DNA from: CAYINU01 sp964364855
Lineage (GTDB): Bacteria; Margulisbacteria; Marinamargulisbacteria; CAYINU01
DNA length: 15,120 nucleotides
Direction of reading: 5' to 3'
NCBI GenBank assembly: GCA_964364855.1
Contig: CAYINU010000050.1
Location: 1-15,120 of the forward strand
Of this stretch, positions 5,460-11,216 are shown piece by piece. The number at the start of each line of letters is the position of its first letter. The stretch's first letter is position 1. The position numbers were made by a program, and so were the translations under genes. The notes beneath the pieces are model-generated. The model saw only the letters and a program-made list of their open reading frames with translations, was not told the DNA's origin and ran no database searches.

Positions 5460-6692
5460 TTATAAAGGTCGAGTAACCATCCCCGACCGCAATTTCGGTT
5501 CAAACCACGTCGATTTCGGGGGCATCACCGCCCCCGCATCGGCGATGGCCATCATCTGATCGATGCCCGTCGGATAGAGCGCAAACGCTACCACCGCATC
5601 TGTACGGCATCGCTTTTCCAACTCCGCATATCCCCGAATCCCGCCCACAAAATCAATTCGTTGGTCTGTCCGCGGATTTTGGATATCCAATAGAGGTGCC
5701 AACACCCGATCCTGCAAAATTGCCACATCCAGTTGGGAGACGGCATCTGCGGGCAGTTTGATCTCCGGCTTTAGACGCAGTTTGTACCACTGATGTTTCA
5801 AATACATCGCAAATTCCCGGCGCTGCGTCGGGCGAGCCGCTTCGGCGTCGGCCACCGGCGTCACGCTAAAGTCGTTACCCAGTTTGTCCAAAAACGACGC
5901 GGGTGTCAGTCCATGGAGGTCTTTCACCACGCGGTTATAGTCCATAATGGCCAGCTCATCATCTGGAAAAATCACGGACAAAAAAGAGTCGTGGCTCCCC
6001 ACTGTTTCCCCGCGGGCACGGCGGCGTTCCGCAACCAATGAAGCGGCTTTGGAGCGGTGGTGACCATCGGCGATATACAAGGCCTCCACGCTGCCAAACA
6101 CATGTTCAATACGTGCAATTTCGGTCGGATCGGCAATGCACCATAACCGATGCGTAATGCCATCCTCGGCCGTCACATCGATGTCTGGTTTTTTTGGGGT
6201 CAGTTCAGCCGTAATCGCTTTCATCGCAGGCATGGCTCGGTAAGTCAAAAACACGGGACCGGTGTTGGCATTGACGATATCGACGTGCAAGGTCCGTTCT
6301 TCTTCTTTGTCCGCGCGGGTGTGTTCGTGTTTTTTGATCAGTCCCGCATCATATTCGAACACGGACGTGGCCGCCACCAAGCCCGTTTGCGTCCGGCCGT
6401 TCATGATTTGCTGATAAACATACAGGCACGGTGTATCGGACTGAACCAACCATCCTTTTTTTAAAAAGGCTTTCAAATTGGCTTTGGCTTTTTCGTGGAT
6501 TTCGGTGGGGGAAACCATTTTGGGATCCGCAAATTCCGCGTCGGATTTTTCGATTCGCAAAAAGCTTTTGGGGTTGGCCAAAATCAGCGCGCGGGCCTCG
6601 GCGTGGCTCATTGTGTCGTATGGCAGGGCCACCACCTCCGCAGCGTCCGCCACCGATGGCGTAATCCCCAAAAAAGCTTGAATGGCGACCAT
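5460..6692 (-). CDS. DUF1015 family protein
   Basis: The 410-residue protein matches DUF1015 in length and landmarks. It begins with a typical N-terminus (AIQAFLGITPS...VVALPYDTMS). It has a K-H-E-H-T-x-x-x-K-E-E-E-R stretch (residues ~115-127), the central signature IADGHHR and a D-Y-N-R segment, and ends ...MPPKSTWFEPKLRSG. The family is widespread but largely uncharacterised and related to ParB/Srx-fold proteins; some relatives phosphorylate free serine, so a small-molecule kinase role is possible but not shown here. The protein is soluble with no signal peptide. The ATG at 6692 fits the conserved family start. It lacks an SD and has a -10 box 6 nt upstream. The gene is convergent with the small gene at 5190-5450 (9-bp gap) and divergent from the DASS transporter gene. 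Confidence 0.88.
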   Translation of the reverse strand: MVAIQAFLGITPSVADAAEVVALPYDTMSHAEARALILANPKSFLRIEKSDAEFADPKMVSPTEIHEKAKANLKAFLKKGWLVQSDTPCLYVYQQIMNGRTQTGLVAATSVFEYDAGLIKKHEHTRADKEEERTLHVDIVNANTGPVFLTYRAMPAMKAITAELTPKKPDIDVTAEDGITHRLWCIADPTEIARIEHVFGSVEALYIADGHHRSKAASLVAERRRARGETVGSHDSFLSVIFPDDELAIMDYNRVVKDLHGLTPASFLDKLGNDFSVTPVADAEAARPTQRREFAMYLKHQWYKLRLKPEIKLPADAVSQLDVAILQDRVLAPLLDIQNPRTDQRIDFVGGIRGYAELEKRCRTDAVVAFALYPTGIDQMMAIADAGAVMPPKSTWFEPKLRSGMVTRPL

Positions 6693-6698
6693 TTTTTC

Positions 6699-6727
6699 AG
6701 ACTACCCAAGTCTATTTTTTTTTACAA
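6699..6727 (-). promoter_or_regulatory. Promoter of the DUF1015 gene, leaderless
   Basis: On the minus strand TTGTAA (6727-6722) and TAGTCT (6704-6699) are 17 bp apart. The -10 ends 6 nt before the ATG at 6692, and no SD is present, so the mRNA probably begins at or near the A of ATG. Confidence 0.5.
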
Positions 6728-6779
6728 CTTTAGATTTTGGGGCTCGCATCGCTCAAACCTATCCCCTTTCGCGGCGCTT

Positions 6780-6788
6780 TGCTATAGT
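6780..6788 (+). promoter_or_regulatory. Extended -10 promoter of the DASS gene, leaderless
   Basis: TGCTATAGT is an extended -10 (TGn + TATAGT) ending 7 nt before the ATG at 6796. No good -35 is seen, which the extended -10 can compensate for. There is no SD. Confidence 0.5.
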
Positions 6789-6795
6789 CGACGCC

Positions 6796-8214
6796 ATGTC
6801 CGCAACGCTGTTGTTACTGCTAGGTGGGCCTTTGGCTCTGCTGTTCACCCAGCTTTTTCCGGCTCCTTTTTCCGTAACTCCCATACAGTGGACGCTGGCA
6901 GGTATCTTGTTCTGGATGATCTTGTGGTGGGGCAGCGAAGTCGTTCCCATGGCGGCAACGTCATTGCTGCCTTTGGTGCTATTTCCGGTATTTGACATCC
7001 TTCCGGAGGCCCAAGTCGCCGGTTTTTATGCCCACCCGCTTACCTTTTTGTTTATGGGCGGTTTTTTTATCGCTGTCGCCTTGGAAAAATCCGGACTGCA
7101 TCACCGCCTGGCCCTCACCATTTTGAAGTGGACAGGCCACTCAGCACTCACCGCCTTGGCTGGCATTATGGCCATGACTGCCGCCCTTTCGATGTGGATT
7201 TCAAATACGGCCACCGCTCTGATGATGGTTCCCATCGCAGCGGCACTCATTGATCAAATGGAAGATCAAAAGATGCCCGCCGAACAGATCCTGCATTTTG
7301 CAAAGCCATTACTGTTATCGGTTGCCTATTGCGCCTCCATCGGAGGCCTGGGAACCTTGGTGGGTACCCCTACCAACCTTTACTTTGCCAATTTTTATGA
7401 GCAGACCTACGGCCTTCGCATCACCATGCTGGGATGGATGAAGGTCGGTATTCCGTTTATGTTGATCATGCTGCTTTTGACCTTTGTGTATCTGGTCATT
7501 CACTACCAGCTATGGTCGATGCGGTTCCCGAATCTGAGCCATCGGTTTAAAGACGCGCACGCCCAGCTTCCGGCCCTGTCTATATCGCAATGGGCTGTGC
7601 TGACCATTTTTGCCGGCACTTGTATCGCATGGATGTTTTCACTCCCCCTTCAACGCTGGACGGGACTGCCTCTATCGGACACCGTCATTGCACTTGTGGC
7701 GGCCGTGTTATTGATGACCATTCCGGCATCGTTGTCAGAGAAGCGGTTCTTATTGAAATGGGAAGATGCAACGCAAATCCCTTGGGGCATCTTGCTGCTG
7801 TTTGGGGCAGGGCTTGCCATTACTGCCGCCTTTGCATCCACTGGACTTTATGCCCAAATGGCGGGATGGTTTACGCGCTTGTCCGGCATTCACAGCGTGT
7901 TGATGCTCGCAGCGTTCGCCAGCTTGGCCCTACTGGTTACGGAATTGGTCTCGAACAGCACCGCTATCGCGACCTTGTTGCCTGTCGCAGCGGCAATTGC
8001 GGCCGGGACAGGGGTGCCGGCCCTGCTGTTGATGTTCCCACTAACCCTGATCGTGTCCGGCGGCTTTATGATGCCCACCGGCACGCCGCCCAATGCAATT
8101 GTGCTCGGCACAGGCAAACTGCACATTTCCGATATGTTCCGGGTAGGCATTGTGCTCAATATCCTCATGCTCGTTGCCGTGGTGGTGGTGGGGATGATGT
8201 GGCAGGCTCGGTAG
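6796..8214 (+). CDS. DASS family (SLC13/CitT-type) di-/tricarboxylate transporter
   Basis: Integral inner-membrane carrier of 472 residues, the usual DASS length, with about a dozen hydrophobic spans. Both substrate/Na+ site hairpins are visible. They are WISNTATALMMVPIA (S136-N137-T138) with GGLGTLVGTPTN (183-194), and VSNSTAIATLLPV (S386-N387-S388-T389) with MPTGTPPNAIVLGTG (from residue 426). The second SNT is thus SNS-T. Family members import C4-dicarboxylates, citrate or sulfate, usually with Na+; the substrate here is not determined. The ATG at 6796 is preferred over an upstream ATG at 6682. The longer form would overlap the divergent DUF1015 gene and add a non-family N-terminus, while 6796 has an extended -10 exactly 7 nt upstream. 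The gene's last ~57 bp are duplicated at 9835-9888, beyond the ATPase gene. Confidence 0.93.
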   Translation: MSATLLLLLGGPLALLFTQLFPAPFSVTPIQWTLAGILFWMILWWGSEVVPMAATSLLPLVLFPVFDILPEAQVAGFYAHPLTFLFMGGFFIAVALEKSGLHHRLALTILKWTGHSALTALAGIMAMTAALSMWISNTATALMMVPIAAALIDQMEDQKMPAEQILHFAKPLLLSVAYCASIGGLGTLVGTPTNLYFANFYEQTYGLRITMLGWMKVGIPFMLIMLLLTFVYLVIHYQLWSMRFPNLSHRFKDAHAQLPALSISQWAVLTIFAGTCIAWMFSLPLQRWTGLPLSDTVIALVAAVLLMTIPASLSEKRFLLKWEDATQIPWGILLLFGAGLAITAAFASTGLYAQMAGWFTRLSGIHSVLMLAAFASLALLVTELVSNSTAIATLLPVAAAIAAGTGVPALLLMFPLTLIVSGGFMMPTGTPPNAIVLGTGKLHISDMFRVGIVLNILMLVAVVVVGMMWQAR

Positions 8215-8250
8215 AAGCACTTTACTACCATAGAGAAATATGAAGCTCAT
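8158..8250 (+). repeat. 93-bp repeat, copy A (3' end of DASS gene to start of HTH remnant)
   Basis: This intact copy starts at AATATCCTCATGCTCG in the transporter gene, runs through its TAG stop and the 25-bp spacer, and ends in ATGAAGCTCAT. Bases 8158-8216 recur at 9835-9888 with one 5-base deletion. Bases 8214-8250 recur exactly at 10529-10565. The second copy is therefore the same 93 bp, split by an insertion. Confidence 0.93.
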
Positions 8251-8296
8251 TGACGCTGACAACATTTGCACAGAAATTCGAGCAAGACCTGTTTAA
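8240..8296 (+). pseudogene. Remnant of an HTH regulator N-terminus
   Basis: The frame encodes 18 residues, MKLIDADNICTEIRARPV. Its first five residues and 37-bp leader match the HTH gene at 10555 (MKLIDHIAGNIEKRRG...). The continuation still has the spacing of an N-I-(x)n-E-x-R helix but stops at TAA 8294-8296. It is most likely a truncated, diverged copy left by the duplication that flanks the ATPase gene. It is too short to be sure. Confidence 0.35.
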
Positions 8297-8302
8297 AGAA
8301 TA

Positions 8303-9751
8303 TTAAGGCAACATTTCACTCATTTTACGCATGATGCCATCCATACTGGTCCGCACTTGAAGCGCGGTTTTTCCAACTAGCAGGGCATAGTAACTGGCGG
8401 GGGCAAAGGTAAATTGGATATTTTGATGTCTTACCTGTTTGAACTCCGTCCTACTAGTTACCAGTGTTTCATGTAGATTATGCTTGAGGCATAACTCTGT
8501 CACCGCAGCCAACTCACCAAGGCGACTGCTACAACGGTCGCTCCATTTAATTTCAATGACCTCTTGCGGCTTAAGCTGATTCCCTAGTCTTACCAAATCC
8601 ACCTCAAGCTTGGTCCTACCCCTATCCCATCTTGCATAGTGTAAGTGAGCCAGAACATGCAGCCATTGTGAAAATACGGCCGTCTCAATCATATGGCCGA
8701 AAAATCGATCCTCTTGCGCACGATTTTCTTGGATAGGCTCAAACAGCGCTGCACGCATCGAGGGGTTATTTAGGAAAACCTTGAAAGTGGTTGCGCGTTT
8801 AAAGTATTTGGCATTGTCATCAATTCGACGGATTACCGTTATGAGGAATGCAGCTTCCAGATAATCAATGTATTTTTTAATCGTTACTTTGTTTAACTGA
8901 GAATTTTTAGATAACTCCTCTAACGAGACTTCTGTACCGGAATTATAAGCAAGTGTGGTAAAAAGCGCGTTGAGTTCCTGAATATCCTGAATACCATATA
9001 AAATGGGTAGATCGCGCAACAATACTTTATCGATAATGTCGCTTTTGACAAACCTGCCGAGATCCGCGCGGTGCTTTTTGGAAAGGGCAATCTCCGGATA
9101 TCCGCCAAAATTGATGTAGTCGATAAATACCTTGTTGAGCTTAGAAATAGCCGATTTTTCGGTAAAAGCCTCCTCTTCTCCTTTTAAAACCAAGTATTCA
9201 TAAAAAGTCAGAGGCGGCAACAGAAAGTCTGTAAATCGCCCTGTACCTGACTCGTTACTTTGACGCTTTAATGCGGCGGCCGCGGACCCGGAAGCCAAAA
9301 ATTGAATTTTGGGATAGGTATCCACCAAAACTTTGAGGTGAATTTCCCAATTTTTTAAATACTGGATTTCATCAAAAAAGACATACAGCCTGTCTGACCC
9401 CTGAGGATCCAAATGTTGTTCACGACAATAAAGCCGGAGCAACGTTTCCAGTCCCCCGCCACCGTTAATCACATGGTTATAAATGGGGTTATCAATAGAG
9501 ATATAACAAATATGGGTTGGGAGAATTTTTTTTTCCAACAATCGCTGAATAGCGTGGTGAATCAAAATGGTTTTTCCGACCCGCCGGGGGCCCATCATGA
9601 TGACAGCCCGCTGCAATTCATGGTTTAACAACGGCATGAGGAGATTCAAATAAGGACGAGCGACCAGTTCAAGGCGGTAAGAACCAGACTTCCACCAAAA
9701 ATTTTCTTGATTTAGTTTGGCTACAACTTGTTCATCCGAGATTCGTTGCAT
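8303..9751 (-). CDS. AAA_14/DUF4143 family ATPase
   Basis: The 482-residue protein has the usual length and architecture. An N-terminal ATPase carries Walker A GPRRVGKT (residues 54-61), Walker B LYVFFDEIQ (122-130) and the sensor FLASGS (151-156), followed by GRFTDFLLPPLTFYEYL. A winged-helix-like part is at ~274-304. The C-terminal DUF4143 domain contains E383-x-D385 and E400-I-K402, a PD-(D/E)xK nuclease-like pattern. The family is common in accessory DNA and symbiont genomes. Its function is largely unproven; links to toxin-antitoxin-like or defence roles are suggestions. No signal peptide is present. The ATG at 9751 has no SD and is preceded by a leaderless-type promoter. The gene is flanked by both copies of the 93-bp repeat and is visibly AT-richer than the transporter and gat genes, so it was probably acquired. 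Confidence 0.92.
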   Translation of the reverse strand: MQRISDEQVVAKLNQENFWWKSGSYRLELVARPYLNLLMPLLNHELQRAVIMMGPRRVGKTILIHHAIQRLLEKKILPTHICYISIDNPIYNHVINGGGGLETLLRLYCREQHLDPQGSDRLYVFFDEIQYLKNWEIHLKVLVDTYPKIQFLASGSAAAALKRQSNESGTGRFTDFLLPPLTFYEYLVLKGEEEAFTEKSAISKLNKVFIDYINFGGYPEIALSKKHRADLGRFVKSDIIDKVLLRDLPILYGIQDIQELNALFTTLAYNSGTEVSLEELSKNSQLNKVTIKKYIDYLEAAFLITVIRRIDDNAKYFKRATTFKVFLNNPSMRAALFEPIQENRAQEDRFFGHMIETAVFSQWLHVLAHLHYARWDRGRTKLEVDLVRLGNQLKPQEVIEIKWSDRCSSRLGELAAVTELCLKHNLHETLVTSRTEFKQVRHQNIQFTFAPASYYALLVGKTALQVRTSMDGIMRKMSEMLP

Positions 9752-9757
9752 CTCAAA

Positions 9758-9786
9758 ATAATATCAGGGATGTATGCTTATTTCAA
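9758..9786 (-). promoter_or_regulatory. Promoter of the AAA_14/DUF4143 gene, leaderless
   Basis: On the minus strand TTGAAA (9786-9781) and TATTAT (9763-9758) are 17 bp apart. The -10 ends 6 nt before the ATG at 9751. The first 29-bp operator-like repeat covers the -35 and part of the spacer. Confidence 0.6.
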
Positions 9787-9839
9787 CAATGTCAAAATAA
9801 AACTATTGTCGTATACTTATTTCTACAATGACGAAATAT
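9772..9839. repeat. Two 29-bp operator-like repeats upstream of the ATPase gene
   Basis: Copies at 9772-9800 and 9811-9839 match at 24 of 29 positions (GTAT-r-CTTATTTC-w-ACAATG...). Each is itself an imperfect palindrome, with arms TTATTT/AAATAA in the first and TATTTC/GAAATA in the second. The starts are 39 bp apart, nearly four helical turns. The first overlaps the ATPase promoter, which suggests binding of a dimeric regulator. Confidence 0.65.
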
Positions 9840-9888
9840 CCTCATGCTCGTTGCCGTGGTGGTGGTGGGGATGGCAGGCTCGGTAGAA
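9835..9888 (+). repeat. 93-bp repeat, copy B (left part)
   Basis: These bases repeat 8158-8216, the transporter 3' end including its stop, with a single 5-base deletion (GGGGATGATGT becomes GGGGAT). The copy is cut after GAA, where the 640-bp insertion begins. It is a non-functional gene tail. Confidence 0.93.
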
Positions 9889-9893
9889 TTAAA

Positions 9894-10148
9894 TCAGTAC
9901 ACCAACCGTTCTAAAACAGCTGCAATGTCCTGACATATCGCATGATGAGAAACCATTCTTTTAATGATGGTGGGGTTCAAAGGCACTAGAGGTTCGTCAT
10001 CAGGCCACGCATGGGCAGCGACATTATAGGCCAATGAGTATTCAATCAATCCGACATAGTTACTGAGTGCCCAATGCACCACAAAAGCCTCTTTTTCGGA
10101 AAGAATAATCGAGATGTCATTGGCGGAACTGATGCCGGTAAGTTTCAT
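9894..10148 (-). CDS. Hypothetical 84-residue protein, partner of the XRE repressor
   Basis: No family was recognised. The protein is 84 residues with no signal peptide or clear membrane span. It is mildly acidic in the middle (AWPDDEPLVPLNP), has His residues near the end (MVSHH), and begins MKLTGISSANDISIILSEKEAF. The ATG at 10148 has no SD. A strong promoter (TTGACT, 18 bp, TATCAT) lies upstream with a palindromic operator in its spacer. The gene is divergent from the XRE gene, the arrangement expected of a repressor and its controlled partner, for example a toxin, antitoxin or immunity-type gene; that is inference. The stop is 6 bp from the left edge of the 640-bp insertion, so the gene arrived whole with it. 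Confidence 0.55.
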   Translation of the reverse strand: MKLTGISSANDISIILSEKEAFVVHWALSNYVGLIEYSLAYNVAAHAWPDDEPLVPLNPTIIKRMVSHHAICQDIAAVLERLVY

Positions 10149-10161
10149 AACAACTACGCAA

Positions 10162-10191
10162 ATGATAATCCTATTTTGGGATATTAGTCAA
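10162..10191 (-). promoter_or_regulatory. Promoter of the 84-residue gene with operator in spacer
   Basis: On the minus strand TTGACT (10191-10186) and TATCAT (10167-10162) are 18 bp apart. The palindrome ATCCTATTTTGGGAT (10168-10182) lies wholly within the spacer, so a bound repressor would block RNA polymerase. Confidence 0.6.
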
Positions 10192-10210
10192 CATATCCTA
10201 ATTTTGGATA
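10168..10210. promoter_or_regulatory. Two palindromic operators between the divergent genes
   Basis: Site 1 is ATCC-TATTTTG-GGAT (10168-10182) and site 2 is TATCC-TAATTTT-GGATA (10194-10210). Both have perfect arms around 7-nt centres, and the centres are 27 bp apart. Site 2 ends 1 nt before the XRE start codon. This layout is typical of XRE-family autoregulation. Confidence 0.65.
10176..10204 (+). promoter_or_regulatory. Putative leaderless promoter of the XRE gene
   Basis: TTGGGA (10176-10181) and TAATTT (10199-10204) are 17 bp apart, and the -10 ends 7 nt before the ATG at 10212. The hexamers are weak, and both overlap the palindromic operators. There is no SD before the ATG. Confidence 0.4.
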
Positions 10211-10211
10211 A

Positions 10212-10469
10212 ATGAGGAAAAGTATCCACTCCAAACGGCTAAAGCAATTTCTCGATCTTCTGATCCAATACCGCAAAGAAAAACAGATTACGCAAGCCGC
10301 CCTTGCCGACCTCCTCGGCAAGCCCCAGTCTTTTGTCAGCAAATACGAATCCGGGGAACGTCGTCTGGACTTTCTTGAACTTGTTGCGATTTGTGAGGCA
10401 CTGGAAATTTCATTGGCAACATTTGTGGCCCGTTTTAAGTCTGGCCCCAGTATTCAAAAGAGCATCTAA
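10212..10469 (+). CDS. XRE/Cro-CI family transcriptional repressor
   Basis: An 85-residue single-domain HTH protein. The domain at about residues 8-70 has the usual order: helix with LIQYRKEKQ, then ITQAALADLLGKPQSFVSKYESGERRLDFLELVAICEALEI. The recognition helix includes PQSFVSKYESG. It probably binds the two palindromes immediately upstream and controls itself and the divergent 84-residue gene. The ATG at 10212 is preceded in frame by TAA, so this is the first possible start, and no SD is seen. The gene lies inside the 640-bp insertion and is AT-richer than the housekeeping genes around it. A toxin-antitoxin regulator or a phage-type repressor are the two likely roles. Confidence 0.88.
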   Translation: MRKSIHSKRLKQFLDLLIQYRKEKQITQAALADLLGKPQSFVSKYESGERRLDFLELVAICEALEISLATFVARFKSGPSIQKSI

Positions 10470-10486
10470 GCTGTTTGGGGCAGGGA

Positions 10487-10520
10487 TTGACTATTAATAG
10501 TTACTTTATATAGTAACTAT
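10487..10520 (+). promoter_or_regulatory. Promoter with 24-bp perfect palindrome upstream of the second HTH gene
   Basis: TTGACT (10487-10492) and TATAGT (10509-10514) are 16 bp apart. A perfect inverted repeat, ATAGTTACT-TTATAT-AGTAACTAT (10497-10520), covers the spacer and the -10 box, as expected of an operator for a dimeric repressor. Transcription would begin near 10521 and give a leader of about 34 nt to the ATG at 10555. Confidence 0.65.
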
Positions 10521-10528
10521 ATACCACT

Positions 10529-10565
10529 GAAGCACTTTACTACCATAGAGAAATATGAAGCTCAT
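10529..10565 (+). repeat. 93-bp repeat, copy B (right part)
   Basis: These 37 bases are identical to 8214-8250: GAAGCACTTTACTACC, then the leader and the codons for MKLI. Together with 9835-9888 they rebuild the second copy of the 93-bp repeat. They form the 5' end of the intact HTH gene. Confidence 0.93.
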
Positions 10566-10755
10566 CGATCACATTGCCGGTAACATCGAAAAGCGTCGTG
10601 GAAAAATGTCTATCGACAAGCTTAGTAAAAAGGCCGATATTCCCTTCACGACATTGATGAATATTAAACGGAAACAAGTCCAGGATGTTCGTGCTTCTAC
10701 CCTCATCGCCATTGCCAAAGCGTTAGGATGTTCGTTGGATGAATTGGTAGGGTAA
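10555..10755 (+). CDS. Small HTH (Cro/CI-type) transcriptional regulator
   Basis: The 66-residue protein is a compact helix-turn-helix of the Cro/CI type: NIEKRRGKMSIDKLSKKADI, then PFTTLMNIKRKQV, then STLIAIAKALGCSLDELVG. The second and third helices are at about residues 20-39. It is a DNA-binding repressor or activator acting in the cytoplasm. Its start matches the truncated copy at 8240, so it may once have followed the DASS transporter gene directly and could have regulated it; this is inference. Its present promoter with a 24-bp palindrome lies in the inserted DNA. SD quality is poor (AGAGAAAT before ATG). The stop TAA at 10753-10755 lies in a GGGTAAAAAA context, and an open frame in -1 continues beyond it. 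Confidence 0.85.
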   Translation: MKLIDHIAGNIEKRRGKMSIDKLSKKADIPFTTLMNIKRKQVQDVRASTLIAIAKALGCSLDELVG

Positions 10756-10766
10756 AAAATACTTTT

Positions 10767-10907
10767 GTGAAGTTTGATGACAATGAAGAGATGGAGGCCC
10801 TGCTTGCTTGGTCCAAAGCCAAGCGACCAGGAAGCCCATCAGCAAGTGTAAATACGCCTAACCCCGGTGCCGTTTTTCCAGTTCCTTATCGACGGCGGAG
10901 AGGGTGA
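10767..10907 (+). other. Short open frame after the HTH gene, possible C-terminal remnant
   Basis: GTG 10767 to TGA 10905-10907 encodes 46 residues beginning VKFDDNEEMEALLAWSKAKRPG. The frame is open back through GTAAAAAATACT to the HTH stop in the -1 frame, so a one-base slip at GGG would join it to the HTH protein. Its last third overlaps hisE on the other strand. It has no SD. It could be a remnant of a longer HTH protein or chance. Confidence 0.25.
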
Positions 10908-11139
10908 GGCCACGGGCGTGGAGGGCCACTGTCAGGTGATAGAGTAGGTCGGCACACTCGCCGACAAACGCGTGATCGGAAGTATTTTTGGCCGCGATGA
11001 TCACTTCGGCGGCTTCTTCGCCTACCTTGCGTAAGATGCGATCTAAGCCAGAGTGGTATAACTGCGCCGTGTACGAGTTTTCGGGAACGTCGTCTTTTCG
11101 GCTTTCGATGAGATGATCCAGAGTCGCTAAAAAATGCAT
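10858..11139 (-). CDS. hisE: Phosphoribosyl-ATP pyrophosphatase
   Basis: A stand-alone HisE of 93 residues. It hydrolyses phosphoribosyl-ATP to phosphoribosyl-AMP and pyrophosphate, the second step of histidine synthesis, in the cytoplasm. The MazG-like all-alpha fold is recognised by SYTAQLYHSGLDRILRKVGEE, then AAEVIIAAKN, then ECADLLYHLTVAL; the metal-binding acids are in K-V-G-E-E-A-A-E and E-C-A-D. The ATG at 11139 was chosen. GGAGG lies 5 nt upstream, and the N-terminus then lines up with other HisE proteins. ATG 11160 and GTG 11172 are open but have no SD. The gene is divergent from gatC. No other his gene is in the window, so the rest of the pathway must lie elsewhere or be absent. Confidence 0.92.
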   Translation of the reverse strand: MHFLATLDHLIESRKDDVPENSYTAQLYHSGLDRILRKVGEEAAEVIIAAKNTSDHAFVGECADLLYHLTVALHARGLTLSAVDKELEKRHRG

Positions 11140-11180
11140 GTCGGCCTCCGTTAGGCCCATCTTAACACGCACTTGCCTGA

Positions 11181-11209
11181 TTTACAGCGCGCAAGGTGCC
11201 CACTACAAT
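11181..11209 (+). promoter_or_regulatory. Promoter of the gatCAB operon, leaderless
   Basis: TTTACA (11181-11186) and TACAAT (11204-11209) are separated by exactly 17 bp, a near-consensus sigma70 promoter. The -10 ends 7 nt before the gatC ATG at 11217, and no SD is present, so the mRNA most likely starts at the start codon. Confidence 0.75.
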
Positions 11210-11216
11210 ACCGGGT

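Larger units (their letters stand above)
9889..10528. mobile_element. 640-bp insertion carrying a divergent XRE module
   Basis: This segment lies exactly between the left part (9835-9888) and the right part (10529-10565) of the second 93-bp repeat copy. The trinucleotide GAA is present on both sides (9886-9888 and 10529-10531) but only once in copy A, so it looks like a 3-bp target duplication or microhomology. No terminal inverted repeats and no transposase were found. The segment holds the gene at 9894-10148, the XRE gene at 10212-10469, and the promoter with palindrome that now drives the HTH gene at 10555. Confidence 0.7.

Noticed and set aside
8181..8193. GGTGGTGGTGG run near the transporter 3' end, considered as a microsatellite
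   Set aside because: It is a run of Val/Gly codons in the last membrane span and is the same length in the duplicate at 9835-9888, so there is no sign of slippage.
8303..10755. Whole accessory block considered as a prophage or an ICE
   Set aside because: There is no integrase, transposase, structural or conjugation gene; only one ATPase, two small regulators and one unknown gene are present.
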